In this document: piece after piece, positions 35,237-44,748 of the stretch
Layout of the letters: the number at the start of each line of letters is the position of its first letter
How positions within the stretch are numbered: the first letter of the stretch is position 1
Assembly (NCBI GenBank): GCA_030523275.1
Contig: JAUNIX010000008.1
Span: 1 to 64,000 of the forward strand
Length of the DNA: 64,000 nucleotides
Source: Lachnospiraceae bacterium
GTDB lineage: Bacteria > Bacillota > Clostridia > Lachnospirales > Lachnospiraceae
Reading direction: 5' to 3'
Position numbers and translations under genes: made by a program
The notes under the pieces: generated by a model
What the model saw: only the letters and a program-made list of their open reading frames with translations
Databases searched by the model: none
Told to the model about the DNA's origin: nothing

Positions 35237-36199
35237 CTATTTATGAGTTTTTTCTAATAAATCAGACATTGTATGGTATAAGATGTCCTTATTCGCCGCA
35301 TGATAAATAAGAGAGATATATTGTTCTCCCTTGCTATCTTCTGTCAAAATAACCAGACAGGATGCTGCCTGATTCGTTGTTCCAGTCTTGCCGCCAACCA
35401 TAAAAATGTTATCTGGAAGAATATAATCGCCAAGAATATAATGGTTTGTTGTTTCCATAGGCAGACTTACTGGGGCACCAGAAGCCATCTCATAATCGAG
35501 CGTATAGTTTGCCTTTTTTACAATATTTAAAAATGCATCATATTTTATTGCCTCTTGAAAAATCAAATACATATCATAGGCAGTAATATAATGATTTTTA
35601 TTATGCAAACCATTCGATGTAACAAAATTACAATGAGTTGCACCCAATTCCTTTGCTCTCTGATTCATCATCTTTGCAAATGCTTTTGAAGAACCTGCAA
35701 TGTGTTCCGCTAAAGCAACTGCACAATCATTGGCCGACTCAATCAACAATGCATTTAACAAGCCTTCCACCTTAACTTTATCTCCTTTTTTAAATCCAAC
35801 AGCAACGACTCCAGATTCATCAAAAGTAATATCCTTTTTAATCGTGACTTCGTCTGTCAATTTACAATTTTCTAAAGTAAGGAGTGCTGTCAATACTTTC
35901 GTCGTACTGGCAGGATATACCTTTTTTAGGGCATTTTGAGAAGCAATGACTTTATTTTTTGTAATATCAACTAAAAGCGCACTGTTTACATCTCCATCGA
36001 AACTATCCTCTTGATCTTTTTTCAAAATAGCAGCATGTTCTCCTAAACCATCTAATTTTGTTCCATAATATTGCGACAGCAATTCTTGTCCTGATGATTC
36101 AAAATGTTTGGAGTAGGATTCCGCTGCCGATACCGGAATCGGTATCATATAAATAACCATAAGAAATGATAAAACAAACGCTGTTATTTTTTTCATCAT
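35237..36199 (-). CDS. D-alanyl-D-alanine carboxypeptidase (DacF-like, secreted)
   Basis: Trims the terminal D-Ala of peptidoglycan stem peptides. The 320-residue protein has a signal peptide ending near VSAAES (residues 24-28) and the active-site motifs S98-T-T-K101, S155-A-N and K271-T-G. It is shorter than typical DacA/DacF proteins; the C-terminal beta domain and amphipathic anchor appear to be missing. Its start codon overlaps the mgsA stop (ATGA), and it is the last gene of the mre-min-rod operon. Confidence 0.93.
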   Translation of the reverse strand: MMKKITAFVLSFLMVIYMIPIPVSAAESYSKHFESSGQELLSQYYGTKLDGLGEHAAILKKDQEDSFDGDVNSALLVDITKNKVIASQNALKKVYPASTTKVLTALLTLENCKLTDEVTIKKDITFDESGVVAVGFKKGDKVKVEGLLNALLIESANDCAVALAEHIAGSSKAFAKMMNQRAKELGATHCNFVTSNGLHNKNHYITAYDMYLIFQEAIKYDAFLNIVKKANYTLDYEMASGAPVSLPMETTNHYILGDYILPDNIFMVGGKTGTTNQAASCLVILTEDSKGEQYISLIYHAANKDILYHTMSDLLEKTHK

Positions 36200-36591
36200 T
36201 TATACATTTCTCTCCAATCTAAATCTCCACGCTCTAACGCCATAACCAATAATTCTGCAGTTGCCAAATTTGTGGCAAATGGTATATTATGCATGTCACA
36301 TAATGCTAAAACATTAAATACATTTGTTTCTTTTCTCGTTTTAGCCTCTGGATCACGCAGAAAAATCACCATATCGATTTCGTTATGCTCAATCTGGGCT
36401 CCAAGTTGCTGCGTACCCCCTAATGGACCAGACAAGTATTTGTGCACGTTTAAATTAGTTACTTCCTCCACTAAATAACCAGTTGTCTCTGTTGCATATA
36501 ATTCATGTTTGCTTAAAATCCCCCGATATGCTATACATAAATTCTGCATCAATCTTTTTTTTGTATCATGTGCTACCAAACCAATATTCAT
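36196..36591 (-). CDS. mgsA: methylglyoxal synthase
   Basis: Turns dihydroxyacetone phosphate into methylglyoxal plus phosphate. The 131-residue protein matches the family across its length: GLVAHDTKK, TTGYL, SGPLGGTQQLGA, IFLRDP, CDMHNIPFATN. The catalytic Asp and His lie in FLRDP and DMHNIP. A central-metabolism gene at the end of a cell-shape operon is unexpected functionally, although this neighbourhood recurs in Clostridia. Confidence 0.95.
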   Translation of the reverse strand: MNIGLVAHDTKKRLMQNLCIAYRGILSKHELYATETTGYLVEEVTNLNVHKYLSGPLGGTQQLGAQIEHNEIDMVIFLRDPEAKTRKETNVFNVLALCDMHNIPFATNLATAELLVMALERGDLDWREMYK

Positions 36592-36609
36592 AATGTCATA
36601 CCCCCATTT

Positions 36610-37728
36610 CTAATATTTCTTGCTTTGTAATGATATGTTAAGAACCATTCCCATACCAATCATAATACTTAGAACAGAACTTAACCCATAGCTGATCAAT
36701 GGCAATGGCAACCCGGTATTTGGTAATGATCCGGTTGCTACACCAATATTAATAAATGATTGAAATGCGATCAATGCCGCCACACCAGTTGCAATTAATT
36801 TGCCATTCAAATCATTTGCTCGTCTTGCTACCATAATGCATTGCACGACTAATAAAGCCAATAGTACGATCAAAACTACACTACCAATAAAACCAAATTC
36901 TTCTCCAACAACAGAAAAAATAAAGTCTGTCTGTTGTTCTGATACTAACCCCGTATCACGCACAGTAACAGTTACATCCGAAATTGTATTTGTGTTTAAC
37001 CCTTTACCAAATAATCTTCCTGAGCCAATTGCCATAATCGAATTGTTCGTCTGATAAGCGGTTGTAGACTCATATTTGCCTGGATCTAGGAAAGACATAA
37101 TACGTGTCACCTGATAATCTTGTAAAATAATCTGTCCCGGCGTCTGAATATACCAAATAAATACTGCAAATGCCGGTACTCCAATCGCGATTACCCAGCC
37201 GATCAGTTTCAAGCTTAAGCCTCCAACAAATATAATTGCACATAAAATCAATGTAATATCAATGGTTGTAGAAAGATCTGGTTCTAAAACAACCAGAAGC
37301 ATAGGAAGCAAACACACCCCTGCTAGCTTGGCCAATGTTTTCCATTCATTTAATGTATCTTCATTTCTAGAAATAAAGGCCGCCGCCGCCAATATCAACA
37401 CAATTTTACAGGTTTCCGACGGTTGAAATGTAAAACTACCAAATGCAAGCCACCGCTGTGCTCCACCAACTGTTTTTCCTGCGACCAGCACCAACAGCAA
37501 TAGTACTATATTCACAATATAAAGAATACCTATATTATTGGTGATGGAATTATAATCAATTACAGATAACAGGAGCATAATGCCCGAACAAAATACAACA
37601 CCTATCAATTGTTTTATCGTATAAGATGAATTTGCACTGTTGATAAACAAAATTCCTAATATACTAAGTACCCAAACATTTAAGAGCAGTCGTTTGTTAT
37701 AATTTTTCAAATCGTATTGCCTTAACAT
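36610..37728 (-). CDS. rodA: rod shape SEDS protein RodA
   Basis: Lipid II polymerase of the elongation machinery. The 372-residue integral membrane protein has about ten helices, with AFGSFTFQPSE, VVLEPDLSTT and the C-terminal GLPLPLISYGLSS signature. It works with the class B PBP MrdA encoded upstream in the same operon. AAGGATG precedes the ATG, 10 bases past minE. Confidence 0.94.
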   Translation of the reverse strand: MLRQYDLKNYNKRLLLNVWVLSILGILFINSANSSYTIKQLIGVVFCSGIMLLLSVIDYNSITNNIGILYIVNIVLLLLVLVAGKTVGGAQRWLAFGSFTFQPSETCKIVLILAAAAFISRNEDTLNEWKTLAKLAGVCLLPMLLVVLEPDLSTTIDITLILCAIIFVGGLSLKLIGWVIAIGVPAFAVFIWYIQTPGQIILQDYQVTRIMSFLDPGKYESTTAYQTNNSIMAIGSGRLFGKGLNTNTISDVTVTVRDTGLVSEQQTDFIFSVVGEEFGFIGSVVLIVLLALLVVQCIMVARRANDLNGKLIATGVAALIAFQSFINIGVATGSLPNTGLPLPLISYGLSSVLSIMIGMGMVLNISLQSKKY

Positions 37729-37738
37729 AGCATCATCC

Positions 37739-38008
37739 TTATTTCTTTAAATCCCGAATTGGAATATTCGCATATAAAGCTGGAACCTTATCTCCACCTT
37801 CTTCGGTCTGTGTCTGTGTGATCTGGATGTCCAACCCTTCTGCATCGACTTCCATGTATTTTGAAATCACTTGAATAATATCATTTTTTATCATTTCCAT
37901 TAACTCTGGAGAACAACTGGAACGATCAGACACTAATAGAAGTTTCAATCGATCTTTTGCAACATCTCCAGAACTTTTCTTTCGAAAAAAATTATCAAAG
38001 AATCCCAT
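37739..38008 (-). CDS. minE: cell division topological factor MinE
   Basis: The 89-residue protein starts with the amphipathic membrane-binding MGFFDNFFRKK, followed by the anti-MinCD helix region (AKDRLKLLLVSDRS) and the dimerisation domain (MIKNDIIQVISKYMEVD). It drives MinCD oscillation. A strong AGGGGG site precedes it; minD ends 16 bases upstream. Confidence 0.95.
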   Translation of the reverse strand: MGFFDNFFRKKSSGDVAKDRLKLLLVSDRSSCSPELMEMIKNDIIQVISKYMEVDAEGLDIQITQTQTEEGGDKVPALYANIPIRDLKK

Positions 38009-38024
38009 GTTTATCCCCCTTTAT

Positions 38025-38810
38025 TTAACCTTTAAAAGCCTTTAATAAACGGGCAAAAAATCCATCAACCTGAAATTCCATAAATGGTATATCTTCACCT
38101 TTTATTCTTTTGCATATATTCAAAAAAGCTTCACCCGCCTGACAATTGCTACCTACCAATGGTTCTCCCTGGTTCGTAGCGACAACAATATTTTCATCAT
38201 CTGGTACAATACCAAGTAGATCAACAGCCAAAATATCAATAACATCTTCCTGAGACATCATATCCCCACGTTTAACCATGTCCATACGAATACGGTTAAT
38301 TACAAGTTCCATCTTATTAATTTCATTCGCTTCTAACAATCCAATAATACGGTCTGCGTCACGAATAGCAGAAACTTCTGGAGTCGTAACGATAATGGCT
38401 CTATCTGCACCAGCAATTGCATTTTTGAATCCTTGCTCGATACCAGCAGGGCAATCCAAAATTATGTAATCAAATTCTTCTCGCAACTCATCTGTCAATT
38501 TTTTCATTTGTTCTGGAGATACACTTGTCTTATCTCTTGTCTGTGCAGATGGAAGTAAGAATAGATTTGGATACTTTTTATCTTTGATCAACGCCTGTTT
38601 TATTCTGCAATTTCCTTCTACAACATCAACCAAATTGTAGACAATCCTATTTTCCAATCCCATAACAACATCCAGGTTTCGTAACCCGATATCGGTATCG
38701 ATCAGTACCACATTGAATCCCATTTTTGCTAGACCAGTACCTACATTAGCGGTTGTCGTAGTTTTTCCGACTCCACCCTTTCCTGATGTAATTACAATTA
38801 CTTCGCTCAT
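38025..38810 (-). CDS. minD: septum site-determining ATPase MinD
   Basis: Membrane-cycling ATPase that brings MinC to the cell poles. The 261-residue protein has the deviant Walker A GKGGVGKTT at residues 10-18, switch DTDIGLRNLD, and the C-terminal amphipathic membrane helix FFARLLKAFKG. Full length. AGGAAG precedes the ATG. Confidence 0.97.
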   Translation of the reverse strand: MSEVIVITSGKGGVGKTTTTANVGTGLAKMGFNVVLIDTDIGLRNLDVVMGLENRIVYNLVDVVEGNCRIKQALIKDKKYPNLFLLPSAQTRDKTSVSPEQMKKLTDELREEFDYIILDCPAGIEQGFKNAIAGADRAIIVTTPEVSAIRDADRIIGLLEANEINKMELVINRIRMDMVKRGDMMSQEDVIDILAVDLLGIVPDDENIVVATNQGEPLVGSNCQAGEAFLNICKRIKGEDIPFMEFQVDGFFARLLKAFKG

Positions 38811-38829
38811 TTTTCTTCCTCCATCTATT

Positions 38830-39582
38830 TTATATCATAAGTTCATGAATAAGTGACTTTGAAATTGGTTCCACATATATCTGACCATTTTCAACAAAAG
38901 CCATTTGTGGTTCTGTTATTTCAATATTTTTCTTCTTTTTCTTAATTCGAAATCCTCTTTTTACTTCTTCGTCCGAATTACGTGCAATCTGATTGCCAAT
39001 TCGAATCTGCATTGGATGCATTTCTAGAGCTACGATAAACGCATGATCATTATCGTCTGTACCTGCATAAGCATATCCTTTTAAAGCACCAAGAATTACA
39101 ACATTTCCTTTTGCACTGACTGTTGCTCCAGGATTCACATCTCCTAAGACGACAACACTGGAATCACTGGTAATACTTTGTCCAGAACGGAGAGTCCCCT
39201 TATAAAACATACCCTCACTGGATTTTTCCTTTTGCTGGTTGAACGCCTCCTGCTGTTCCAATTCTTTTTGTGCTTTTTGTTCTGCTTCACATTCTGCAAT
39301 CATCTGCTGAAATTTTGTTTCGATTGCAACGTCTTCATCAATGATATAAGCAATCTGTAACGACGTCACCTCAGTAATACCCTGCAAAATTTCAGTCATC
39401 TGCTCATATTGCAGTCTTCTGCCTTCAAATTTAACTGCAATTGGTTTGGAAAATGCAAAAAAGGAAGCAGATGCCTGGAACTTGTCCATAAGCTGTTCAT
39501 ATAATTCTTCATATTCCAGATCAGGATCTAACCAAAGGGTCAACCCAATCTTATTTCCTTTGATCATAACAGACTGATTCAT
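38830..39582 (-). CDS. minC: septum site-determining protein MinC
   Basis: FtsZ inhibitor. The 250-residue protein has a poorly conserved N-terminal domain, a charged Glu/Lys/Gln linker (about residues 105-125) and the C-terminal beta-helix with LRSGQSITSDSSVVVLGDVN and GNVVILGALKGYAYAG. The ATG five codons upstream overlaps the ribosome site GGGAGAAG; the ATG at 39582 lies 5 bases past that site. Confidence 0.93.
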   Translation of the reverse strand: MNQSVMIKGNKIGLTLWLDPDLEYEELYEQLMDKFQASASFFAFSKPIAVKFEGRRLQYEQMTEILQGITEVTSLQIAYIIDEDVAIETKFQQMIAECEAEQKAQKELEQQEAFNQQKEKSSEGMFYKGTLRSGQSITSDSSVVVLGDVNPGATVSAKGNVVILGALKGYAYAGTDDNDHAFIVALEMHPMQIRIGNQIARNSDEEVKRGFRIKKKKKNIEITEPQMAFVENGQIYVEPISKSLIHELMI

Positions 39583-39597
39583 AATCGCTTCTCCCAT

Positions 39598-42513
39598 CTA
39601 ATCACTGGCACCATTTGCTGCACTACCTGCCTGTTTCACTTGTTTTACTAGTTGCTTTTTATCGGAATCCTTACCAAAATAGTACTGGTAAACATCTTTT
39701 GCTACGTTGCAGGCATTCGATGATGAATATGCAAATGGCAATACAACGGTAACTGCAATTTCCGGATTGCTGTACGGTCCATAAGAAATAAACAATCCAT
39801 GGTTTGGTCTTGTTTTATCTTCCTGTGCAGTACCCGTTTTACCAGCAATCTTAACATTCTTCAAACTCGTAAATATATCTTTGTGTTCATTATAAACCAC
39901 CCCATACATACCAGAATGGACAAGATCCCAATAATTATCACTATTAAGTTTAACATTTCGTTTCACTTTTGTTTTATATTTTTTTACTGTCTTACCTTTT
40001 TGATCTGATATATTATCCATAATGCTAAGGTCAAAGACAGTTCCATTGTTCGCTATCGTTGTTGCATAATTTGCAATCTGAATTGGAGCAAAGTTATTCG
40101 TACCCTGTCCAATAGCAGAACGTACTAATTGTTCATCGGAAACACGTGGGGTCGTTTCTGGAAGTTCAATTCCTGATTTTTTATTCAACCCTAAAAGTGT
40201 AGCATATTTGCTGATGATTTCCAACCCCTGCTTCTCACTGATACTTCCCGTATTCGTCGTTCCCATTCGATAACCGACTTCATAGAAAAATACGTTACAG
40301 GAGTTTGTGATTGCTTTGGAAACACTTTCGACACCATGGCTGCTAGGATATTTCCAACATTTGGCAACCGGACTAATCTTATTAAAAACACCGGTACAAC
40401 GAACCGTCGTTCCTGTAGAGATCGTGCCTTCATTTAATGCCGCAATCGCCATCAACGGTTTAAAAGTAGAACCAGGAGCTGTCGCATGATTCAATGCCTG
40501 ATCGTAAAGTGGTCTTGATTCATTACTCACTAACTGACTATAATATTGTCCATCAATTCCGTTTGCCAGTCGATTACTGTCGTAACTTGGATAACTCACC
40601 ATTGTCTTGATTTTACCTGTTTTTACATCGGTAATGATAATCGAACCTGAGCATGGATCAAGACCAATCTGTCCAGGTGTAATATCTCGATGAGAAATTT
40701 TCTTTCGAATAAAAGAATATGCTCCAAGAGATCCTGAGCACAACTGGTTATAATCAGCTTTATCCTTCTTCTTACTCAAAACACCTTGCTCATAGAGTAA
40801 ACGACAAACCGTTTTTCCAGATAACTCTCCTGATTTTATCATATATTTACACACTAATGTGTCGAAACTTGTATCATCCGCCAAATTTTCTGTAACATAA
40901 TCTGCTAATGCCTCGAAAATCTCATCAGTATTATAATAGGAAGACTTAATATTGAATTCAGAAGTGTCTACCCATTCCTGATTAATTGCATAACGGAGAA
41001 ATTCTCCAATACTAATCTTACCATTTTTCCAATTTTTGTAAGTTTTATCTTTTGTGTCAATCAAACTTGTCAATAATATTTTATTACTTGCCAAAGTATC
41101 ATAGACATATTCTGCATATGCCTGTTTCTCATCTGATAAATCTTCTTGTGCAGTCGTACTGTTGAGCAAATCGCTTTTCAATGTTACAAGCTGCTTTTTT
41201 TCATACGTCGTTATTTTTTCGTAAACCGATTTTTCATAATCCGTACTATTGTCATCATTCAAAGATGATATGTCGATGATTTTATTTTGAATCAGAGCAT
41301 TGTAGACATCTTTGACTGGAATCTTCTTATTATCGCTACTTTTCCCAGCAGAATCTCCAGGTATTAAGTTTGATAACACAATCCCTGCTAATTTACTCTC
41401 AATCAGTTCATAACAATATTGTTGTAAATCTGCATCAATACTAAGAGTAATGTCATCACCCGTACCTGGTTTTTCTTCCCCGGTTACTTCCAAAACTTTT
41501 CCGATCTTGTCTACAAGCATTGTCTCACTTCCACTCTCACCGTGTAGATAAGACTCATATAATTTCTCGATTCCATCTTTTCCAACAATGTCATTCGACG
41601 TATAGTAGTTTGGATCGTCCTCTTCTTTTCCTTTATTTAAAGATTTTATTTCCTCATCAGATGCCGGACCGGTATATCCAACAATATGAGCGATCGATTC
41701 ACTGTTATTATAAACACGCATAGTATCTTCTGTAATATCAATGCCAACGAGATCATTTTGTTCTTCCTCAATCGCAGCAATGCTCTCTTGGCTGATTTCA
41801 CTCGCAATCACAACTTTCATATATTGGGAAAAACGACTTAAATATACATTATAACGAACTGCCATAATTTTTAAGGCATCCTTCTCTGAATATTCATCAG
41901 AAATGCCAAACATATCGCCAACACCAGTTCCTCCAGTTCCATCTTTAAAATAATGGAATACCTCTTCTGCAGACGAATTGAGTTGTTGTTCTCTCTTTTT
42001 GATTTCATCTTTACTTAAATCTGAAGTATTGGACCCAATTCCATATACATTTTTCTTAAATGTAGTTAATTCGGAACCCGAAATCGTGAATTCAAACTTT
42101 CCTTTTCCTGTTCGCTTAATCGGAAAATCTGTCGCAATCTCATCTCCATTTTTCTCTAAAATCTTAATGACTTTATAAATAACTTTATTTTTTTCTTCAT
42201 TTTCAGTGGTTTTATTTTTCTTTGCCAAAGTTGCAAATGCCGTATCATTCTGGAACGTCACGGCGTATGCCAGCTTGTTGTAAGCCAAAAGCTTTCCATT
42301 GCAATCATAGATGTTACCTCGAATTCCATTCTTGGTAATCGTCTTCTGAATTTTATACGTAAAATTCGCTAAATGTTCTTCACCCTGAATAATCTGCAGG
42401 ACAAACAAACGGCATATCAGTATAAAAAAGAGGATAAAACTAAATACCATTAAAACAAGTAACCGATGTTGGTCCAAAAAATCTAAAATTTTTTCTTTTA
42501 ATCTTCGGTTCAT
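39598..42513 (-). CDS. mrdA: class B penicillin-binding protein 2 (MrdA) with a large insert
   Basis: Elongation transpeptidase partner of RodA. The 971-residue protein has a membrane helix (about 17-40), a dimerisation domain (GIRGNIYDCNGKLLAYN) and a transpeptidase domain with S682-T-F-K685, S738-C-N and K892-T-G. It is far longer than the usual 600-700 residues: a lysine-, aspartate- and serine-rich helical stretch (about residues 370-640) is inserted before the catalytic domain. Long forms appear in related Clostridia. MreD ends at its first base. Confidence 0.93.
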   Translation of the reverse strand: MNRRLKEKILDFLDQHRLLVLMVFSFILFFILICRLFVLQIIQGEEHLANFTYKIQKTITKNGIRGNIYDCNGKLLAYNKLAYAVTFQNDTAFATLAKKNKTTENEEKNKVIYKVIKILEKNGDEIATDFPIKRTGKGKFEFTISGSELTTFKKNVYGIGSNTSDLSKDEIKKREQQLNSSAEEVFHYFKDGTGGTGVGDMFGISDEYSEKDALKIMAVRYNVYLSRFSQYMKVVIASEISQESIAAIEEEQNDLVGIDITEDTMRVYNNSESIAHIVGYTGPASDEEIKSLNKGKEEDDPNYYTSNDIVGKDGIEKLYESYLHGESGSETMLVDKIGKVLEVTGEEKPGTGDDITLSIDADLQQYCYELIESKLAGIVLSNLIPGDSAGKSSDNKKIPVKDVYNALIQNKIIDISSLNDDNSTDYEKSVYEKITTYEKKQLVTLKSDLLNSTTAQEDLSDEKQAYAEYVYDTLASNKILLTSLIDTKDKTYKNWKNGKISIGEFLRYAINQEWVDTSEFNIKSSYYNTDEIFEALADYVTENLADDTSFDTLVCKYMIKSGELSGKTVCRLLYEQGVLSKKKDKADYNQLCSGSLGAYSFIRKKISHRDITPGQIGLDPCSGSIIITDVKTGKIKTMVSYPSYDSNRLANGIDGQYYSQLVSNESRPLYDQALNHATAPGSTFKPLMAIAALNEGTISTGTTVRCTGVFNKISPVAKCWKYPSSHGVESVSKAITNSCNVFFYEVGYRMGTTNTGSISEKQGLEIISKYATLLGLNKKSGIELPETTPRVSDEQLVRSAIGQGTNNFAPIQIANYATTIANNGTVFDLSIMDNISDQKGKTVKKYKTKVKRNVKLNSDNYWDLVHSGMYGVVYNEHKDIFTSLKNVKIAGKTGTAQEDKTRPNHGLFISYGPYSNPEIAVTVVLPFAYSSSNACNVAKDVYQYYFGKDSDKKQLVKQVKQAGSAANGASD

Positions 42514-43025
42514 CAGATCACACCTCTTTCTTCATATGATTCCAGCCATGACATAATTGGAAGCAGCAAACGGTACACGGCTACTGCTACAATGGCCGTA
42601 TAAATTGCTTCTGGAATAATAATACTTCTTAAAAAATAGAAGAAGCCCAGTCTTCCTCTCAAAAGGAAGAAGAAAATATATATTAAAATATCATAAACCA
42701 ATGAATTTCCAGCAAGCACTGCCAATGGCAACATAAAGTCATCCTGGAAATAAAGTTTATTAAAAAATCCATTTACATAGCCAATCAAAACGTAGAGTAG
42801 TGCATATTGGCCTAGAAGATTTCCGTAAAAAATGTCAACTAAAAGTCCACAGAAAAACCCAACAATAACAGCTTCTTTTTGTCCTCTCATCAAAGCAATA
42901 CATACAACAAAAGCAATCATAACATTTGGTGCCGTATCTGCCAGTTTCAGGAAATCAAATACAGAAGTCTGGAGTAAAAAACTTAACACGATTGAAATTG
43001 CATAAAAAATTCCTCTTACTAACAT
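42513..43025 (-). CDS. mreD: rod shape-determining protein MreD
   Basis: Integral membrane protein of 170 residues with five or six helices and the conserved FFCGLLVDIFYGNLLGQYAL segment. Part of the elongation complex with MreC and RodA. It starts 5 bases past mreC and overlaps the mrdA start by one base. Confidence 0.92.
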   Translation of the reverse strand: MLVRGIFYAISIVLSFLLQTSVFDFLKLADTAPNVMIAFVVCIALMRGQKEAVIVGFFCGLLVDIFYGNLLGQYALLYVLIGYVNGFFNKLYFQDDFMLPLAVLAGNSLVYDILIYIFFFLLRGRLGFFYFLRSIIIPEAIYTAIVAVAVYRLLLPIMSWLESYEERGVI

Positions 43026-43030
43026 ACTCT

Positions 43031-43900
43031 CTATTCCTTAACTGTCTCATCTAAAACAACGGTTTCTTTTACTTCTTTAATTACAAGTACTTCTTTGAGA
43101 TGTTGAAAGTCAACCACCGGTTTGATTCGCGCCGTTTTAGTTAGACCGTCCGTGTTCTTCATCACCTTTGTCACTGTTCCAATTGTAATCCCTTCCATGA
43201 ACTTAGAACTGATATTGGATGTGACAACTTCATCACCTTTTTTGACTTTCGAATCTTTATCAAGATAAACAACTTCCAAATATCCTTTGTTCATTGTCTC
43301 TGTACTTCCCTTAACGATACAGTTATCCTGCGTCGATAGAACCATCGCACTGACCATACTAGTATCATTGATGACGGAACGTACTTTTGAATAATGGTCG
43401 CTCACTTCATATACAATTCCTACGAGACCATTACCGGCAATGACATTCATATCTTTTTTAATGCCGTCTTTGGCACCTTTATCAATCACAAAAATATCAA
43501 ACCAGTTGCCACTTCCTTTACTGACAACATTGGCACCTGTTTTTTTATAATCGGAATATTTCTGATCCAACTGATACAATGCTTCTAACCGTTCTAATTT
43601 ATAAGTATCCTGAGAAAGATTTTGATTCTCCATTTTCAGTGCATTTACGAGTGCTGTCAATTCTTCATTTTCTTTCTGTAATTGCTTGTTTTCTTCTTTC
43701 GCATTTTTCGAATCGACAATGTTATTTCCCACAGAATTAATTCCCTTTTGCATTGGGACAATCGTAATTCCGGCAATGTTAGAAATAATGGCAATCTGAC
43801 CGGGCGCAAACGTACTGACCGCCAAAAGTAAAATACAAATAGAAATAAAAATTCCTAATATATGCTTTGCACTTAATGTTTTCTTTCTCCTGTTATTCAT
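43031..43900 (-). CDS. mreC: rod shape-determining protein MreC
   Basis: The 289-residue protein has one N-terminal membrane helix (about 14-32), a coiled coil (about 62-105) and the extracellular beta domain with GNWFDIFVIDKGAKDGIKKD and VIAGNGLVGIVYEV. It links the outside enzymes to the cytoskeleton. GAGGAA precedes the ATG. radC ends 31 bases upstream; no mreB is present. Confidence 0.94.
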   Translation of the reverse strand: MNNRRKKTLSAKHILGIFISICILLLAVSTFAPGQIAIISNIAGITIVPMQKGINSVGNNIVDSKNAKEENKQLQKENEELTALVNALKMENQNLSQDTYKLERLEALYQLDQKYSDYKKTGANVVSKGSGNWFDIFVIDKGAKDGIKKDMNVIAGNGLVGIVYEVSDHYSKVRSVINDTSMVSAMVLSTQDNCIVKGSTETMNKGYLEVVYLDKDSKVKKGDEVVTSNISSKFMEGITIGTVTKVMKNTDGLTKTARIKPVVDFQHLKEVLVIKEVKETVVLDETVKE

Positions 43901-43931
43901 TTTCCATTCCTCACTTAAATGATTATTCTAT

Positions 43932-44627
43932 CTATAAAAGCTTTTGTTCCCGAAGACTTACATATTTGCAGTCCCCTATAATGATATGGTCAATCAGTGG
44001 AATCCCAATCAATTCTCCCGCATCCCTGATAACTTTTGTAATATCTAAATCTTTGTTACTTGGAGTCGGATCCCCTGATGGATGATTGTGAAGCAAAATC
44101 ACATACACTGCCTCGTATTTTAATGCCTCCTGAAAAATCTCACGTGGGGATGCCATCGAAGTATTTACCGTTCCTTCTGAAAGGATCATTTCACGTATCA
44201 CATGACACTTACCATCTAAAAGAATCAGCACTGTTTTTTCTCGCTTTTCATGACGCAAACTTTCCATATAATATTCCGCAATACTAGATGGAGAATGAAA
44301 AGAAAGACGTTCTCTCCTCTGACTTTTGGTAAGTCTTTTGGCTAGTTCTGCTATAGCTAATAATTGTACTGCCTTTACCGAACCAACACCTTTGATTTTC
44401 ATCAAGTCCTCTTTTGTGGTATAAAATAACCCTAATAAACCGGGATATTCCGACTGATGATTCAAAATCTGGTGCGCAAGATCGATTGAACGCATATTGC
44501 GACCACCTGTACGTATGATGACTGCCAGCAGCTCTGCGTCCGAAAGATATTCGGCTCCTTTTTCCAATGCTTTTTCATATGGTCGTTCTGATTTTGGAAG
44601 CTCTTTTACTGTTAAATATGGTTTCAT
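43932..44627 (-). CDS. radC: RadC family JAB/MPN protein
   Basis: The 231-residue protein has an N-terminal helix-hairpin-helix region (KIKGVGSVKAVQLLAI) and the JAMM metal motif LLHNHPSGDPTPS followed by DHIIIGD. The historic link to DNA repair is doubtful; the function is unsettled. It begins the mre-min-rod operon, the place RadC commonly takes in Firmicutes. Confidence 0.93.
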   Translation of the reverse strand: MKPYLTVKELPKSERPYEKALEKGAEYLSDAELLAVIIRTGGRNMRSIDLAHQILNHQSEYPGLLGLFYTTKEDLMKIKGVGSVKAVQLLAIAELAKRLTKSQRRERLSFHSPSSIAEYYMESLRHEKREKTVLILLDGKCHVIREMILSEGTVNTSMASPREIFQEALKYEAVYVILLHNHPSGDPTPSNKDLDITKVIRDAGELIGIPLIDHIIIGDCKYVSLREQKLL

Positions 44628-44748
44628 TTCATTATCTCCTTTTTGATGTGTTTATAAAAAGGAAATGCATATTCTCTAAAATAAAACCTCTCTTCCTAAT
44701 CTTACCACAGGATTTTTCGCTTGTATACATGATAAATTTTTAACTTTC

